Positions 47,801 to 55,793 of a DNA stretch of 64,000 bases are shown in pieces; position 1 is the first letter of the stretch; each line of letters begins with the position of its first letter. Below the pieces are notes generated by a model. It was given only the letters and a program-made list of their open reading frames with translations, was not told the DNA's origin and ran no database searches. The stretch is from Delphinus delphis (Eukaryota; Chordata; Mammalia; Artiodactyla; Delphinidae): NCBI RefSeq assembly GCF_949987515.2, contig NC_082698.1, forward strand, positions 32,392,070 to 32,456,069, given 5' to 3'. A program made the position numbers and the translations under genes.

Positions 47801-49197
47801 AATACAGAGAACAAACAGGTGGTGCCAGAGGGGAGGGGTTAGGAGGAGGAGAGAAATAGGTGAGGGAGATTAAGAGGTACAAACTCCCAGTTGCAAAATA
47901 AATGTCACCGGTATGAAATGTACAGTGTGGGATATATAGTCAATAATTATACAATATCTTTGTATGATGACAAGTGGTAAGTAGACTTATCGTGGTGATC
48001 ATTTTGAAATGTATAGAAATATCAAATCATCACTATGTTGTGTAACAGGAACTAACAGAGTTGTAGGTCAATTTTACTTCAAAAACAAACAAACTCATAG
48101 AAAAAGAGATCAGGTTTGTGGCTACCAGAAGGGGGAATTGGATGAAGGCAGTCAAAAAGTACAAACTTCCAATTATAGGATAAATAAGTACTAGGGATGT
48201 AATGTACAACATGATAAATATAAGTAAACTATTGTATGTTATATATGAAAGTTAAGTGAATAAATCTTGAGTTCTCATCAGAAGGAAAAATTTTTTTTCT
48301 ATTTCACTAATTTTGTATCTATGTGAGATGATGGAGGTTCACTAAACTTATTGTGGTAATTCATTTCATGATGTATGCAAGTCAGATCATGCTGTACACC
48401 TTAAACTTACACAGTGCTGTATGTCAATTATATCTGAATAAAACTGGAAGAAAATAAAACTGGGACAAAGAAGATTTTAATGAGAAAAAAGAAACAAAAA
48501 CGAAAGCAGGATTATGTTATATCTAGGTTTAGAATAATGAGTACAATCTAATTGTTTTCTCTGTGTACAGTCTAATTCTGTGGGTACAATCTAAATATTT
48601 TCAAGTTACACAGATATGGTGGTGTCTTTACTTTTCTTATATTTGTGATTATAGATCTCCTGCAGAACTTTTTGAGGCTTATAGCATGGCAGCAATGACA
48701 TTCAATCCTCCTGTTGAATCTTCAAATTCCAAAAGGAAGGTATGTGACACTTTTCATTATTTTTTTTAAAGGATGAAATAAAAACTAAATTAATATGTGT
48801 CTTAATACCTGATTTCAACTTGCTTGTTTCGTGCTAGGAGTTGATGGTAGGATAGATTTCTGGGGTTGGAATTCTATAGAGACAGTCAGGAGACTGTTTC
48901 ATTCAATGCAGGATATGCCTGATATGTCCAAGACCTGACCCAGCACCTGTCGTTATTTTTCATGTGTTAGTTTGGTGTCAGCTGTTGCCATTTTTAACTT
49001 TGCTCACGGCTTGGCTTTTGCTTATGGCATAAGCAAACTTTTAACTCATACTTTTAATATTTTTTCAGGATAAAGTTTTACAAGGGGATTCATTTTTAAG
49101 TGAAGAGATAAGTCAACTAATCAAAAGACATTGTAGTGAAGTTGCTACTCAGTCGCCTCTGGATTTCACCAAATATTTGGAAACGTCAGTACGGTAA
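20753..49197 (+). CDS. NOC3L: Nucleolar complex protein 3 homolog (complete, 21 coding exons)
   Basis: Recognised from its protein sequence, collinear throughout with mammalian NOC3L as I remember it. Exons: 20753-20761, 21756-21963, 23409-23541, 24294-24451, 25035-25088, 27275-27405, 30347-30508, 31264-31357, 33543-33718, 34125-34253, 38111-38242, 39835-39915, 40248-40348, 42882-42954, 43041-43104, 43186-43257, 43621-43802, 44821-44949, 45635-45732, 48655-48739, 49069-49197. They total 2400 nt: 799 residues plus TAA. Every intron is GT-AG and the phases join. The family partners NOC2 in moving and maturing pre-60S particles; yeast Noc3p also has a reported role in replication licensing, and the mammalian protein (FAD24) in adipocyte differentiation. 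Visible are a basic N-terminus (residues 1-60), a seven-glutamate run near 78-84, an acidic stretch near 172-190, a Lys/Glu-rich coiled-coil-like segment near 440-490, and a helical C-terminal half where the CBF/MAK21 family domain is expected. The ATG has A at -3 and an in-frame TAA two codons upstream. Confidence 0.97.
21470..21640. repeat. hAT-like DNA transposon remnant
   Basis: 'agtggttcttcaccttttttggagtcttagactcctttgag' resembles the end of old nonautonomous hAT-Charlie elements. NOC3L intron 1. Confidence 0.45.
21756..21963 (+). CDS. NOC3L: NOC3L coding exon 2
   Basis: Residues 4-72 plus one base of codon 73. Strongly basic (RRNKK near the start, then repeated K/R), consistent with nuclear and nucleolar targeting. 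Acceptor TCTAG, donor GTAATT. Confidence 0.96.
22640..22810 (+). repeat. MIR SINE
   Basis: Core 'gcttactagcagtgtggccttagtccgtcacttaatctccaggtacttcatct' is diagnostic of MIR. NOC3L intron 2. Confidence 0.85.
22870..23130 (+). repeat. Ancient unclassified interspersed repeat
   Basis: 'gcagttggatataagagt..agtgaaagatctgggtta..tcaacatgtagatggtaatcaaagcc' resembles the element at 17650-19450. Intron 2. Confidence 0.4.
23409..23541 (+). CDS. NOC3L: NOC3L coding exon 3
   Basis: Residues 73-116. Carries seven consecutive glutamates followed by an acidic DMMDEDD segment. Acceptor AACAG, donor GTAATA; phase 1 in, phase 2 out. Confidence 0.96.
23855..23985 (-). repeat. MIR SINE, reverse
   Basis: 'tattattcccttttacagagaggaaactaatgc..aagtagtggatctgaaattt' is the reverse MIR core. 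NOC3L intron 3. Confidence 0.75.
24294..24451 (+). CDS. NOC3L: NOC3L coding exon 4
   Basis: Residues 117-169. Long T-rich acceptor tract ending TTGTAG; donor GTGATC, a weaker match to consensus than most in this gene. Encodes the [14 protein letters not shown] region. Confidence 0.95.
25035..25088 (+). CDS. NOC3L: NOC3L coding exon 5
   Basis: Residues 170-187; the smallest internal exon (54 nt, so skipping keeps frame). Encodes an acidic linker ([12 protein letters not shown]). An old interspersed-repeat fragment lies immediately upstream. Confidence 0.94.
25263..25621 (-). repeat. CHR-type SINE, full length, reverse
   Basis: First of a run of six antisense SINEs. Flanking repeat TGTAACTTGA / TGTAATTTGA (25253-25262, 25622-25631). 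NOC3L intron 5. Confidence 0.94.
25931..26274 (-). repeat. CHR-type SINE, full length, reverse
   Basis: Duplication GAATGTATTTTA / GAACGTATTTTA (25919-25930, 26275-26286). NOC3L intron 5. Confidence 0.95.
26600..26812 (+). repeat. MIR SINE
   Basis: Nearly complete: 'gactgcctgggtttgaatcccatttctgcc', 'ggcaagttactttctctttgcctcagt', 'ggcaagtgcttgataaa'. NOC3L intron 5. Confidence 0.92.
26826..27176 (-). repeat. CHR-type SINE, full length, reverse
   Basis: Perfect 11-bp duplication GATTATTTGTT (26815-26825, 27177-27187). Ends 100 bases before exon 6. Confidence 0.95.
27275..27405 (+). CDS. NOC3L: NOC3L coding exon 6
   Basis: Residues 188-231, including [15 protein letters not shown] and the start of the conserved NOC3p-type N-terminal domain. 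Acceptor TTTCAG, donor GTAAGT. Confidence 0.96.
27510..27660 (+). repeat. MIR fragment
   Basis: 'gtcttagaagagttacttaaacattctgagtcttactttcttcatct' core. NOC3L intron 6. Confidence 0.65.
27800..28094 (-). repeat. CHR-type SINE, reverse, internally shortened
   Basis: Same head and tail as the full copies but lacking about 50 bases of the 'cagtagttgtgg' body. NOC3L intron 6. Confidence 0.93.
28234..28431 (-). repeat. CHR-type SINE, short form, reverse
   Basis: 'ggcggtacgcgggcctctcactg' start; duplication CTTGGCTCTTT (28222-28232, 28432-28442) comes from the host MIR. Confidence 0.95.
28521..28640 (-). repeat. CHR-type SINE, shortest form, reverse
   Basis: 'ggatcttagttccccaaccagggatcgaacc' and 'accactggactgccaggga'. 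Duplication GATGGTAC (28512-28519, 28641-28648). Confidence 0.94.
28905..29070 (-). repeat. MIR SINE, reverse
   Basis: 'gatctcattttacagttgaaaaattaaggct..tggaacccaggtcttctaactc' core. NOC3L intron 6. Confidence 0.8.
29410..29838 (+). repeat. L1 3' end
   Basis: 'caacatggatggacctagagattatcagactaagtgaagtaagtcagac' to 'tgtaaatcaactatacttcaatt': end of ORF2 and 3' UTR of an older L1 group. NOC3L intron 6. Confidence 0.9.
29845..30050 (+). repeat. CHR-type SINE, short form
   Basis: GC-rich, CpG-retaining copy with a 19-base A tail; AGCATC on both sides (29839-29844, 30051-30056). Inverted relative to the same-type copy at 28234. Confidence 0.94.
30347..30508 (+). CDS. NOC3L: NOC3L coding exon 7
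   Basis: Residues 232-285 (54 codons, phase 0 both ends). Part of the NOC3p-type domain ([22 protein letters not shown]). Its donor GTAATG at 30509 is the first base of an 18-bp target-site duplication created by an L1 insertion directly behind the exon. Confidence 0.97.
30527..31111 (-). mobile_element. 5'-truncated L1 at the exon 7 donor
   Basis: Reverse L1 3' end: poly-T, then 'catctttattggagtataattgc' through 'gctgagtaatattccattgtat' to 'tggctattgtaaata'. The 18-bp duplication GTAATGCTGGATATAATT (30509-30526, 31112-31129) starts exactly at intron base +1 of exon 7. Confidence 0.96.
31264..31357 (+). CDS. NOC3L: NOC3L coding exon 8
   Basis: Residues 286-316 plus one base. 94 nt, so skipping would shift the frame. 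Flanked by inverted L1-derived sequences in introns 7 and 8. Confidence 0.96.
31445..31690 (+). repeat. MIR SINE
   Basis: Long MIR: 'gacttcctgggttcaaattctggtt', 'ctgtgcctcagtttttcctgtctataaaatggg', 'ttgttgtgagtggtgaattaat'. NOC3L intron 8. Confidence 0.92.
31780..32134. mobile_element. L1 3' end with 5' inversion (twin priming)
   Basis: 31780 to about 32020 is reverse L1 3' UTR; from about 32022 the neighbouring upstream L1 segment reads forward ('gggcaggacaggaataaagac'), which is the twin-priming signature. Duplication TATTCTGCTGGTTTTT / TATTCTACTGGTTTTT (31764-31779, 32135-32150). NOC3L intron 8. Confidence 0.9.
32560..32695 (-). repeat. L1 ORF2 fragment, reverse
   Basis: 'aaggctgaataatatcccattgtatgtgtacactacatttt..tccattcacccatccat' is the antisense C-terminal ORF2 motif. 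Confidence 0.75.
32788..32940 (+). repeat. CHR-type SINE, shortest form
   Basis: 'gaattccctggctgtccagtggttaggac' head and an AATAA/AAATA-rich tail. AGGCACT on both sides (32781-32787, 32941-32947). NOC3L intron 8. Confidence 0.92.
33253..33424 (+). repeat. Three-copy 57-58 bp tandem repeat
   Basis: Copies start at 33253, 33311 and 33368 with 'ggatgatggtaggcaaattt' and 'aacatctgtacttgtgtct'. Copies 2 and 3 are closest to each other. It lies about 120 bases before exon 9 and gives a spurious repetitive ORF on the - strand. Confidence 0.95.
33543..33718 (+). CDS. NOC3L: NOC3L coding exon 9
   Basis: Residues 317-375 ([20 protein letters not shown] onward). The CDS here is GC-richer than its surroundings. 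Donor GTGGGT. Confidence 0.97.
33935..34105 (-). repeat. hAT-like DNA transposon remnant
   Basis: 'gcatcctccaatgcacaggacagggcccc' and 'gctgaggctgagaaacactgg' match old nonautonomous hAT-Charlie style. It ends about 20 bases before the exon 10 acceptor. Confidence 0.55.
34125..34253 (+). CDS. NOC3L: NOC3L coding exon 10
   Basis: Residues 376-418, beginning [15 protein letters not shown]. Phase 0 at both ends; acceptor TTCAG, donor GTAAGC. Confidence 0.97.
34290..34910 (-). repeat. Old L1M/HAL1-like fragment
   Basis: 'tatagtcactacttgatggatggctgagttgtttctagatttt', 'tgtggatactggatccaac', 'ccaaattgtcctccaaaa' form the decayed antisense ORF2 3' pattern. NOC3L intron 10. Confidence 0.6.
35720..37065 (-). 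repeat. L1 3' part, reverse
   Basis: Long reverse L1 with 'ctggctcatttcacttagcatgatgtcctgcaggttcatccatgtt', 'catataccc'-type and 'ccaccaagagtgtacaagggttccc' ORF2 C-terminal landmarks; older than the cetacean-type L1. Fills much of NOC3L intron 10. Confidence 0.88.
37435..37625 (-). repeat. hAT-like DNA transposon remnant
   Basis: 'tggtccctggaccagcatcagc..tggattagaaatacaaattctggggcccc' and 'gctttaacaagccctccaggtgattgtgat' resemble MER20-group elements. NOC3L intron 10. Confidence 0.6.
38111..38242 (+). CDS. NOC3L: NOC3L coding exon 11
   Basis: Residues 419-462. Ends in a basic stretch ([14 protein letters not shown]) that leads into the coiled-coil-like exon 12. Donor GTTTGA is a poor consensus match. 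It follows the second-longest intron of the gene (about 3.86 kb; the longest, intron 11, is elsewhere shorter). Confidence 0.96.
38466..38591 (-). repeat. CHR-type SINE, shortest form, reverse
   Basis: T tract then 'gtgggctcttagttccccaacc' and 'accactggaccaccaggga'. Duplication C(G/A)TGCTGGCTT (38455-38465, 38592-38602). NOC3L intron 11. Confidence 0.93.
38745..38960 (+). repeat. MIR SINE
   Basis: 'actatgagactttggaaac..aaatagcacctaccttgcagggtgattgt..gtgcagtgctgggcacac'. NOC3L intron 11. Confidence 0.75.
39465..39790. repeat. Old L1M/HAL1-like fragment
   Basis: 'agaaaactacagagagtagtataat' and 'gcagccactgccataaatttggg' resemble L1M remnants. NOC3L intron 11. Confidence 0.4.
39835..39915 (+). 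CDS. NOC3L: NOC3L coding exon 12
   Basis: Residues 463-489, 27 codons almost wholly K, E, A and R: a likely charged single helix or coiled coil. In-frame exon of 81 nt. Confidence 0.96.
40248..40348 (+). CDS. NOC3L: NOC3L coding exon 13
   Basis: Residues 490-522 ([20 protein letters not shown]...), the probable start of the helical C-terminal half. Phase 2 out, donor GTAAGG. Confidence 0.96.
40797..41112. repeat. Nonautonomous hAT-Charlie-like element
   Basis: Begins 'cagtgctatccaatagaaa' and ends 'gttggacagcacagct', imperfect terminal inverted repeats, with 'cacatttcaaatccctaatggcca' inside. NOC3L intron 13. Confidence 0.75.
41335..41707 (-). repeat. CHR-type SINE, reverse, with duplicated 5' end
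   Basis: The last 41 bases (41667-41707) repeat the preceding 41 (41626-41666), so the element carries two copies of its head end. Duplication AATGATCAATTT / AATGACCAATTT (41323-41334, 41708-41719) lies outside both. NOC3L intron 13. Confidence 0.94.
41730..42150 (-). repeat. Old L1M/HAL1-like fragment
   Basis: 'gttctgtaacttcctttc', 'gtatccttctatgttagcacatatagaccc', 'attgctaggtcaaagagtatg' form the antisense pattern. NOC3L intron 13. Confidence 0.6.
42882..42954 (+). CDS. NOC3L: NOC3L coding exon 14
   Basis: Residues 523-547 ([24 protein letters not shown]). Acceptor TTCTAG, donor GTAAGT. Confidence 0.95.
43041..43104 (+). CDS. NOC3L: NOC3L coding exon 15
   Basis: Residues 548-568 ([21 protein letters not shown]). 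Separated from exon 14 by only 86 bases of intron. Confidence 0.95.
43186..43257 (+). CDS. NOC3L: NOC3L coding exon 16
   Basis: Residues 569-592 ([24 protein letters not shown]). Only 81 bases of intron before it; exons 14-17 form a tight cluster. Confidence 0.95.
43621..43802 (+). CDS. NOC3L: NOC3L coding exon 17
   Basis: Residues 593-653; the core of the conserved CBF/MAK21-like region ([32 protein letters not shown]). The preceding intron is open in the same frame for about 35 codons, so an unspliced reading looks like a longer ORF. Confidence 0.97.
43885..44610 (-). repeat. Old L1M/HAL1-like fragment split by a MIR
   Basis: Two similar-style pieces (43885-44240 and 44455-44610) flank the MIR core at 44255-44445 ('cattttatagatggggaaaactgaggtccagagagac', 'agtaagtggcagagatgggatt'). 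NOC3L intron 17. Confidence 0.65.
44821..44949 (+). CDS. NOC3L: NOC3L coding exon 18
   Basis: Residues 654-696 ([17 protein letters not shown]...), including the conserved [16 protein letters not shown] segment. Phase 0 both ends. Confidence 0.97.
45635..45732 (+). CDS. NOC3L: NOC3L coding exon 19
   Basis: Residues 697-728 ([19 protein letters not shown]...), end of the CBF/MAK21-like region. Donor GTAGTA; followed by an intron of about 2.9 kb holding an L1 3' end. Confidence 0.96.
47480..48455 (+). repeat. L1 3' end, older group
   Basis: 'cattatttacaatagccaag', 'gatgaatggataaagaagatg', 'atggaatattactcagccatg' then a long 3' UTR with partly repeated text (compare 47820-47900 and 48120-48190) to 'ctgtatgtcaattatatctgaataaaa'. 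NOC3L intron 19. Confidence 0.9.
48655..48739 (+). CDS. NOC3L: NOC3L coding exon 20
   Basis: Residues 729-757 ([22 protein letters not shown]...). Acceptor ATTATAG, donor GTATGT. Confidence 0.95.
49069..49197 (+). CDS. NOC3L: NOC3L coding exon 21 with stop
   Basis: Residues 758-799, ending ...TKYLETSVR and TAA at 49195-49197. Acceptor TTTTTTCAG. Confidence 0.96.
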   Translation, partial: DKVLQGDSFLSEEISQLIKRHCSEVATQSPLDFTKYLETSVR

Positions 49198-49941
49198 TAG
49201 AAAAACGAAAAGTCAGGGGACTTTTGTTGTATATTTGTGTGTTTGTGCAGATGCACATAAAGATATATTGTTAATTTAGGACCTTCTCTTGAGGAGGAAG
49301 AATTATCCTTTGTGTGGCACAGGGTTCTGCCCCAATTCTGAAAATATGCACAGGAAAATCAAGACCATGAGATTGCTTTCTACCATTCAGTTACTCTTTA
49401 TAACCAAATACTTTTTAATAACGAAATAAGTGTTTTTTTATTGTACCACCATGATGGGAGTGAGAAACATTCTAAATTTGAGTGTATATATTTTTATGAA
49501 AATTTTTGAGAAAAGAAAAAATAGCTTGCAATTGGATACCAGGTTCTTTGGCTCTTACTGGACGATATGCTTCAAGAAGTAACCTAATTTGGCATTTGTG
49601 AAAAAGAATGCTCATCATGGCTACTTTCAAAGAAAGTTTGAGTGTGATTCTAGTCTCTTTGAAGTTCGTCGCATTTTCTGACATGCTCTGGAGGGTGATG
49701 GTGGAAAAAACCAAGTCTGAGACTTTCTTTACCATTCTGTTTTAAGGATAAAGGGTACCCAGCGAGGGGCTTTTTTTTTTTTTCTCCCTTCATTTTTTTT
49801 TTAACAGATGAAATGCCTATTCTTATGAATATAATTAAAAAGCAGTATTTTATGTGACAGCTATTGCCATATTCTAGGAATGGCTTATGAAATAAGTGTT
49901 TTAATGACCAGGTTATAAATATCCTCTACTGTGAATAGCTG

Positions 49942-49947
49942 AATAAA
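49942..49947 (+). terminator. NOC3L: Candidate NOC3L polyadenylation signal
   Basis: First canonical AATAAA after the stop codon, implying a 3' UTR of roughly 770 bases. ATTAAA at 49834-49839 and AATAAA at 50454-50459 are alternatives. Confidence 0.5.
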
Positions 49948-50700
49948 ACAGCTGCACTTTTCTGCTTTCTAGTGAGCATTTTAAAAAATGCACAGCAGTC
50001 CAACTAAGTAGATCTATTTCTTCAAAGCTGTAGAAGCCAAATATTTTGGCCCAGGGTAGCGCTTAAAGTTCTTTTTTTTCTCATGAAGTAAATGAAAATA
50101 GAACGTTCCTTTATCATTCCAGCAGAGTGGGGAATATCAGCTTAATGACGCATGTTAATCTTAGCATATTATATGTGGTTTTAAAAAGTGTTTTTAAGAT
50201 CAATTTTTTTAGGCTTGATTACTTAATGGTGAGAAATATGTGGTTCATTATATAAATACTTGCTTTTAATGCACTTTTTAGATATTAAAGTTCAGGAATG
50301 TTATGAATATTTGTTTAGATGACCAAGGGGTCTTTTGCCTTTGGAGCACAAGTGACCAGTACATGTCACAAATCATTTATTTTCCAAACATATACAAATA
50401 CATTTATATTTCACATTGGCAGCAAAAACTATAGTTTAAATGAAAAATTTTAAAATAAAAATTCATCAACTATTTCACACTTGTATTATGCTTTTAACCT
50501 TGTTACACATAAGCGAATCACAGTGGGACCATAAAATTATACATCTTGTATTTGAATATCCTATATGAATTTGAGGATGAAACATTTGTGCACTAACTTC
50601 TGTAGCCTTGTACTGATGAGTTTCATTTTCAGAACTAAATATTATAGTCATTAATAATAACATACACCCTGAGGCTATAGTAAACTACAGCCTCGATGTC
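49948..50700. other. NOC3L downstream flank
   Basis: AT-rich, no gene or named repeat recognised; could include a longer 3' UTR. Confidence 0.4.
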
Positions 50701-50704
50701 TGTT

Positions 50705-50830
50705 TTTTTAACTAGATAAATATTGAGCACCTACTATGTGCTTAGCACTGTGCTACGCACTTAAAAGTGAAGTCGGGTAATAACAGGCATAAGACGTAGC
50801 CTCAGTCTTCCATGCCCTTGCATGTTGAGT
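50705..50830 (-). repeat. L2 3' end fragment, reverse
   Basis: 'aaatattgagcacctactatgtgcttagcactgtgctacgcac' is the reverse L2 terminus. Confidence 0.8.
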
Positions 50831-52045
50831 CAGAGCATTCACATATTTTTTTGAACACAACATTACCCAATTCAGTGTCAGAGTGAGTTGTTTCAAAGTT
50901 CAGAGACCTGTATCATCTGAAATAGGGAAGGTTTCAGAGGCCTGCCGGATGGCAGACTTGAGCATAGTATGTTTTGGATCTAAGAGATGTGTACGAACAG
51001 CTTGGTAATCATGGAGATTCAGTATTTCAAAAACACTCAGGTATTCCTGTCAGAATCCTTAGCCATCATGCAAGGACTGCATTTAGGAAGTTGATAGGAA
51101 GAAATGGCAGAGAACATATAAATTGTTAACAATGTACTGTATCATGTTGACCCAAGTTTGGGCTTTGTGTAAGAGGCAGTCTCCTTTTCTAACAACTTTT
51201 TGGAGGGTCCAGGTATTCTCCTCTTCTTGCCTTGCTGCTGATTTAAGAGAAGCAACTAAAAGTGTTTGAGGCAGCCCACTAGAGAGCTCTTTCCGTGTAG
51301 GCTGCCTCTCACTATGCCAAGTTCAAGATCAGACACCAGCCAGGAAAATCCTCCCTACTGGCATGGGAGCAGAGTTGTGGAGCTTTGTGGTTTAGTTAAT
51401 TCAGTTTTACCAGGCCAGTACGCAAGCTCTGATTACTTTTCAGAATTAAGCAAGGCCTTCGGGTGTCTGGCAGAAGAGGAGAGGTCTACAGAGGTACTAG
51501 AAAGGGAGAGAACAGAGGAAGGGGAAGATGTGTTTAAAAAAAAAGCACATACGGAGCCATAGGGGAGGCCCGCTTTCATTAGTGAGCCTTCAGTGTCTCC
51601 AGAGCCATGACGATGGGAGACCTTTGTGTGAAAGTAAATTTGACTTTTGACTCACTTTTGTTGAGTCGAGACTCCATATTTCTCCCCAGCTAGAGAATTT
51701 ATAAATAACTTTTACTTGGTAAGGATGACACGAAAAGAGACGTTCCTTTAAGAAGGCACTTTCTGCACAAATAATGTTACTTCCTGCAGATTTATCCTCA
51801 AACTTATTCTCAACTCCTTCATACCCTTATATAATCTCACGTTAGTTTGCGAAACAAACAGTTACAGAGGAGGTGACTGAGAGGAAGTTAATGTTTTTTC
51901 CAGCATCACACATCACGTTGGATTCTTGTTCTAATCTTTTCTTGCCAGCTATCATAATCTTAAACGTGGCGCCACCTAACAGAATTCATGCTCCTTTCTG
52001 TTTTTAGTGAAGCATTTAAAAATACTTTTTTTCAAAATCTTGTAG
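50831..52045. other. Intergenic, no recognisable feature
   Basis: A 98-codon open frame at 51266-51562 has no recognisable domain and no supporting gene structure. Confidence 0.4.
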
Positions 52046-52049
52046 TAAA

Positions 52050-52350
52050 TACAGTTTGCATATTTGTTTGTTTGTTTATTGAGTGAAGTAGAAAAGAACA
52101 GCTTCTTGCTTTGCCAGGCAAAGGGGACCACAGGGGGTTAATGCCCTCAAAACTGTGTGTCCTGACCTGGAGCGGGTAGTGAGGAGTTTTATAGTAATGG
52201 TTCAAAGAGGGCGCCATTAGCTCATGGACATTCTGATTGGTTGATGGTGACGTAAGTGGGAGTCAGCATCATCAACCTTCTGGTTCCAACCGGTCTGGGG
52301 TTTGCGTGCTTGTGGGCACCATACCCTTCATTTCTCCCACTTGGTGGGGG
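52050..52350 (-). repeat. Possible LTR remnant
   Basis: 'ccaggcaaaggggaccacagggggttaatgccctc', 'attctgattggttgatggtgacgtaa' and 'gtgggcaccataccctt' have the style of an endogenous retrovirus LTR. Ends not defined. Confidence 0.4.
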
Positions 52351-53998
52351 TTTCAGCCAGCTTGTATTATTTAGATTCTTTTCCACATCGACTTTACTGA
52401 TGAAGGTTTGCTACCCAAATTTTTAATGGTATGGAAAGTATGAAGTAGTAATGGGTATAGTGTGGGTGACTATTTTAGATGCATTCTAAATGGGATAATT
52501 TCTTTCATTTGCTATAGTAATATAACTGTATAATTCAGAGACGATCTAAATCAAAATTTCCTACTTTTGGCAAACACCAGGCTGTGCTGGTTAGCTGTAA
52601 TAGTAGAGTAGTCCCCCCTAAAGTCCCCAAGACTCAAATACAGCAGAGTATGTCCTTTCACCTCAGAATGAACCATCAAGTTGGGTTGCAACATAGGCCA
52701 GAGGTTGGGTTCACTCACTTGCTAAAACCTAGTCTCCCTTGCAGTCTCAAGGTAAGTTTCAGACTTTGTGCTAAGGGCCATGGGGTGGGGCGCTGCAGGG
52801 CTTAGAGTGAAGGCCAAGTGATAAACCTAGTGAGACCGGTCTTGCTTTCCATCTCGCTACTCTGCACAGTTTTCATCTTGACTCTTGCCAGTTAGACCAG
52901 TAACCCAATTTTTATGACACAGTAAGCCCAACCAGAGGAAAAAATGCCTCTTAGTTTAGAGAAACTTGATTACGGTTTCTGGAATATTTTAAAAAATGAG
53001 GCAGCATTGTACATTTGTTGTAGACTGATTATTTGATTTAAAAAGAAACCTGTAGCACTGTACAAATGACATCAAACTGGAATAGCCTGAATTCTGTTGA
53101 CAAGCAAATGTGGCTCTTCTAGCATTAAAGCTTTGACTCAGTCAGAACTTCCAGTAACATGAAAGCTGGGCCGTGTGTTTTTAACACTTCTGTTAGCGTA
53201 TGCAAAGAACTTGGGGATTGTTTTATTCATTTTTTATGGTGAAAAACTTCTCAAAGCAAAGGTTAGGATTTTTAGTGTGTTTTATAATTTGAAGAAAAAC
53301 ATCTTAAATTTTAATGTCAATAGAAAGATAAAATTTGGATTTTACTTAGAGGAACACCTTTCATTTTAAAAATCATAATTTGCTTCATGCCAAGAATAAG
53401 AAGAATCCTTTACACGTACATGATAGTTTTATACAGCAAGGTTTTTAAAATAATTTACATTAAATGGCAAGTTACATGCAATTCTGGCCTGTTTCAGATA
53501 TCCAGAGCATACATTTTCTTTTTAGGAGATTTGTCTTCAAATAGTGAGATAGAACCACTAACGCTTCTAATCTGCAAGCAGTATCAAGAAAGCCGTGTAT
53601 AATAAATATATAGGTACAATGTCAGTACAGACCTAGTGAAATAAATAAACACCAACAATCTACTTTTGCTTTAAAAACATGGTTAAGTTTCTTGTTAAGA
53701 TGTCACAACTCAGTAGATATACGTTATTCTAACTTCATTTTATGGAAACCAAAAGTCTGTGAATATATAAGCAATGAACGTAAAAAAACCCAACATCATT
53801 CTGTAGCTAAAAAGAAATACTACAGAGTTCACAATGGTACACAATATAGAAACTAAATTGAATTAATTTTTAATGAATCTTATAGGACATATTTACACTT
53901 GCAATGCCCAGAATCTTCCAATTCTCAGCCATAAAATGTATGACTAAACTAGCCTGCTTGTTTTCATACCACTGCATCTTGTTCCCAGTTTTCTAAGT
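52351..53998. other. Intergenic, no recognisable feature
   Basis: Single-copy-looking AT-rich sequence; it may belong to the 3' UTR of either gene but the sequence does not show this. Confidence 0.4.
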
Positions 53999-54321
53999 CA
54001 GGTCAGCAAACTATGGCCCTTGGGCCAAATCCAGCCTGCCACCTGGTTTCGTATAGCTCTTGAACTAAGAATAGTTTTTACATTTTTAAATGATTTTAAA
54101 AAATCAAAAGAGGAATATTTATTACATGGGAAAATTGTATGAAATTACAATTTCAGTGTCTTTATATAGTTTTCTTGGATCACAGCCACATTCATTCACG
54201 TGTGTATTGTCTATGGCGCTTTTTCACTACAGCTGAGTTGAGTCATTGCAGTGGAGACCATATGGCCCATAAGGCCTAAAATATTTGCTGTCTAGCCCTT
54301 TACAGAGTTTGTTGACCCTTG
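53999..54321. mobile_element. Nonautonomous hAT-Charlie-like element
   Basis: CAGGTCAGCAAACTATGGCCC at one end and TTTGTTGACCCTTG at the other form imperfect inverted repeats. Perfect 8-bp duplication TTCTAAGT (53991-53998, 54322-54329) fits hAT insertion. Confidence 0.85.
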
Positions 54322-54329
54322 TTCTAAGT

Positions 54330-55139
54330 CAGTTATTACAAGGTTAGCAATGGTTTTTCCAACTGTTGACACATGTAAAGTGGCAGTCTGCTGGGCTTCT
54401 TTGCTTCATCAGGAAACTGGTTGGTAGCCAGCCCTGTGCCATTTTGCTTGACCTCAGTGTGGACCTCATATCGCAAGTTCAGAAATCATCAATTTCCAGT
54501 TTAAGTCTAATGAAAATAAGGAAGTTATATTTGTTTCCATCATGTTCATTCTTGACTTTATAATTTCTTGCCCAAAGATCTTCACCTGTAAAATTGTATA
54601 CATAGGCTTGTTAGTCTCTTTAAAGTGAAGGAGCAGAAATGTTCATAGTGTAGCAAGGTTTAAGGTTGTTCAACCAACAGAAACCCAAGCTCTGGTGACT
54701 GGGTCTGGGGGGGAGACTAGTTCCTATAAACTCACAGTGGTAGAACATGATGTTCCTGGGAGGTGGAACATTAGGCTATTTCTGCCCTGGAACATCACAT
54801 TCTTTAGAAAGATTTTTTTTTTTAAACCATAATTAAACTGTTCAGCTTTAAAAAAAAAAAAAAGGTGGACTTCTGTCAACTAGTTGAGTAAGTTAATTAT
54901 TTAGAAATTCTTAGATTATTATTAGGAGGTAACTTGAAACTTTAGAGGTGAATATTTCAGAACAAATAACATGAAATATATCACTCAGAAAGCAATAAAA
55001 ATGTTAAACTTTTTTTCTTACGAGCATATACAGAAAGGCCCTTCTTTTTTCACAAATGCTTTCTTCGAAACACCATTTGTAAAATTAATAACATGGGATC
55101 TATATTCCCATAGATGCACCAATGGCTATTACTATTATA
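54330..55139. other. Intergenic, no recognisable feature
   Basis: No gene or named repeat seen. Confidence 0.4.
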
Positions 55140-55155
55140 TCAATGGCTATTTTTA

Positions 55156-55402
55156 TTTTATTTTTTAATTAAAAATATTTATTTATCTATTTATTTATTT
55201 GTCTGCACTGGGTCTTAGTTGCAGCACAGGGATCTTTGTTGCTGTGTGCAGGATCTTCAGTTGCAGTATGTGGGATCTTTTAGTTGCGGCATTCATTTCT
55301 TAGTTGTGGCATGCGGCATCTAGTTCCCTGACCAGGTATCGAACCTGGGCCCCCTGCATTGGGAGTGCAGAGTCTTAGCCACTGGACCACCAGGGAAGTT
55401 CC
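55156..55402 (-). repeat. CHR-related SINE, reverse, diverged
   Basis: 'tgcactgggtcttagttgcagc' to 'cactggaccaccagggaag' with a body of 'ttgcagtatgtgggatc' units unlike the other full copies. Perfect 16-bp duplication TCAATGGCTATTTTTA (55140-55155, 55403-55418). Confidence 0.92.
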
Positions 55403-55793
55403 TCAATGGCTATTTTTAAAGAGCTTCCCCAAGTTTAGTGAAAGATGTGAGGTCAATTGACTGATTCTGAATATCTGCTTACTATAGGAAAATTGAGTCC
55501 AAAGGCAATCGTCTCAATCACCACCCCCCTCCCTACGCTCCTAAAATATAAGCAACTAGTAATGCTCATTATAGCAGGCACATTATTTTAAAGTCAAATT
55601 TCTAGTGGAGTTGTATTCTTACGTACTTATTAATCTTCTGGCACACTGAGGGCTCTTTATGTGCAGAGTGTAATTTCACTCTGTCATTACGGAGGTTATA
55701 ATAGAGAGGTGTGCATAACATTATCACACCTGTGATTTATCTGATGCTAGGTTCTTGATATGGAAAACAATATTTGAAATTTTGATCACTGTC

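Noticed and set aside
51266..51562. 98-codon + strand ORF between the genes
   Set aside because: Single open frame without recognised domain, splice sites or promoter.
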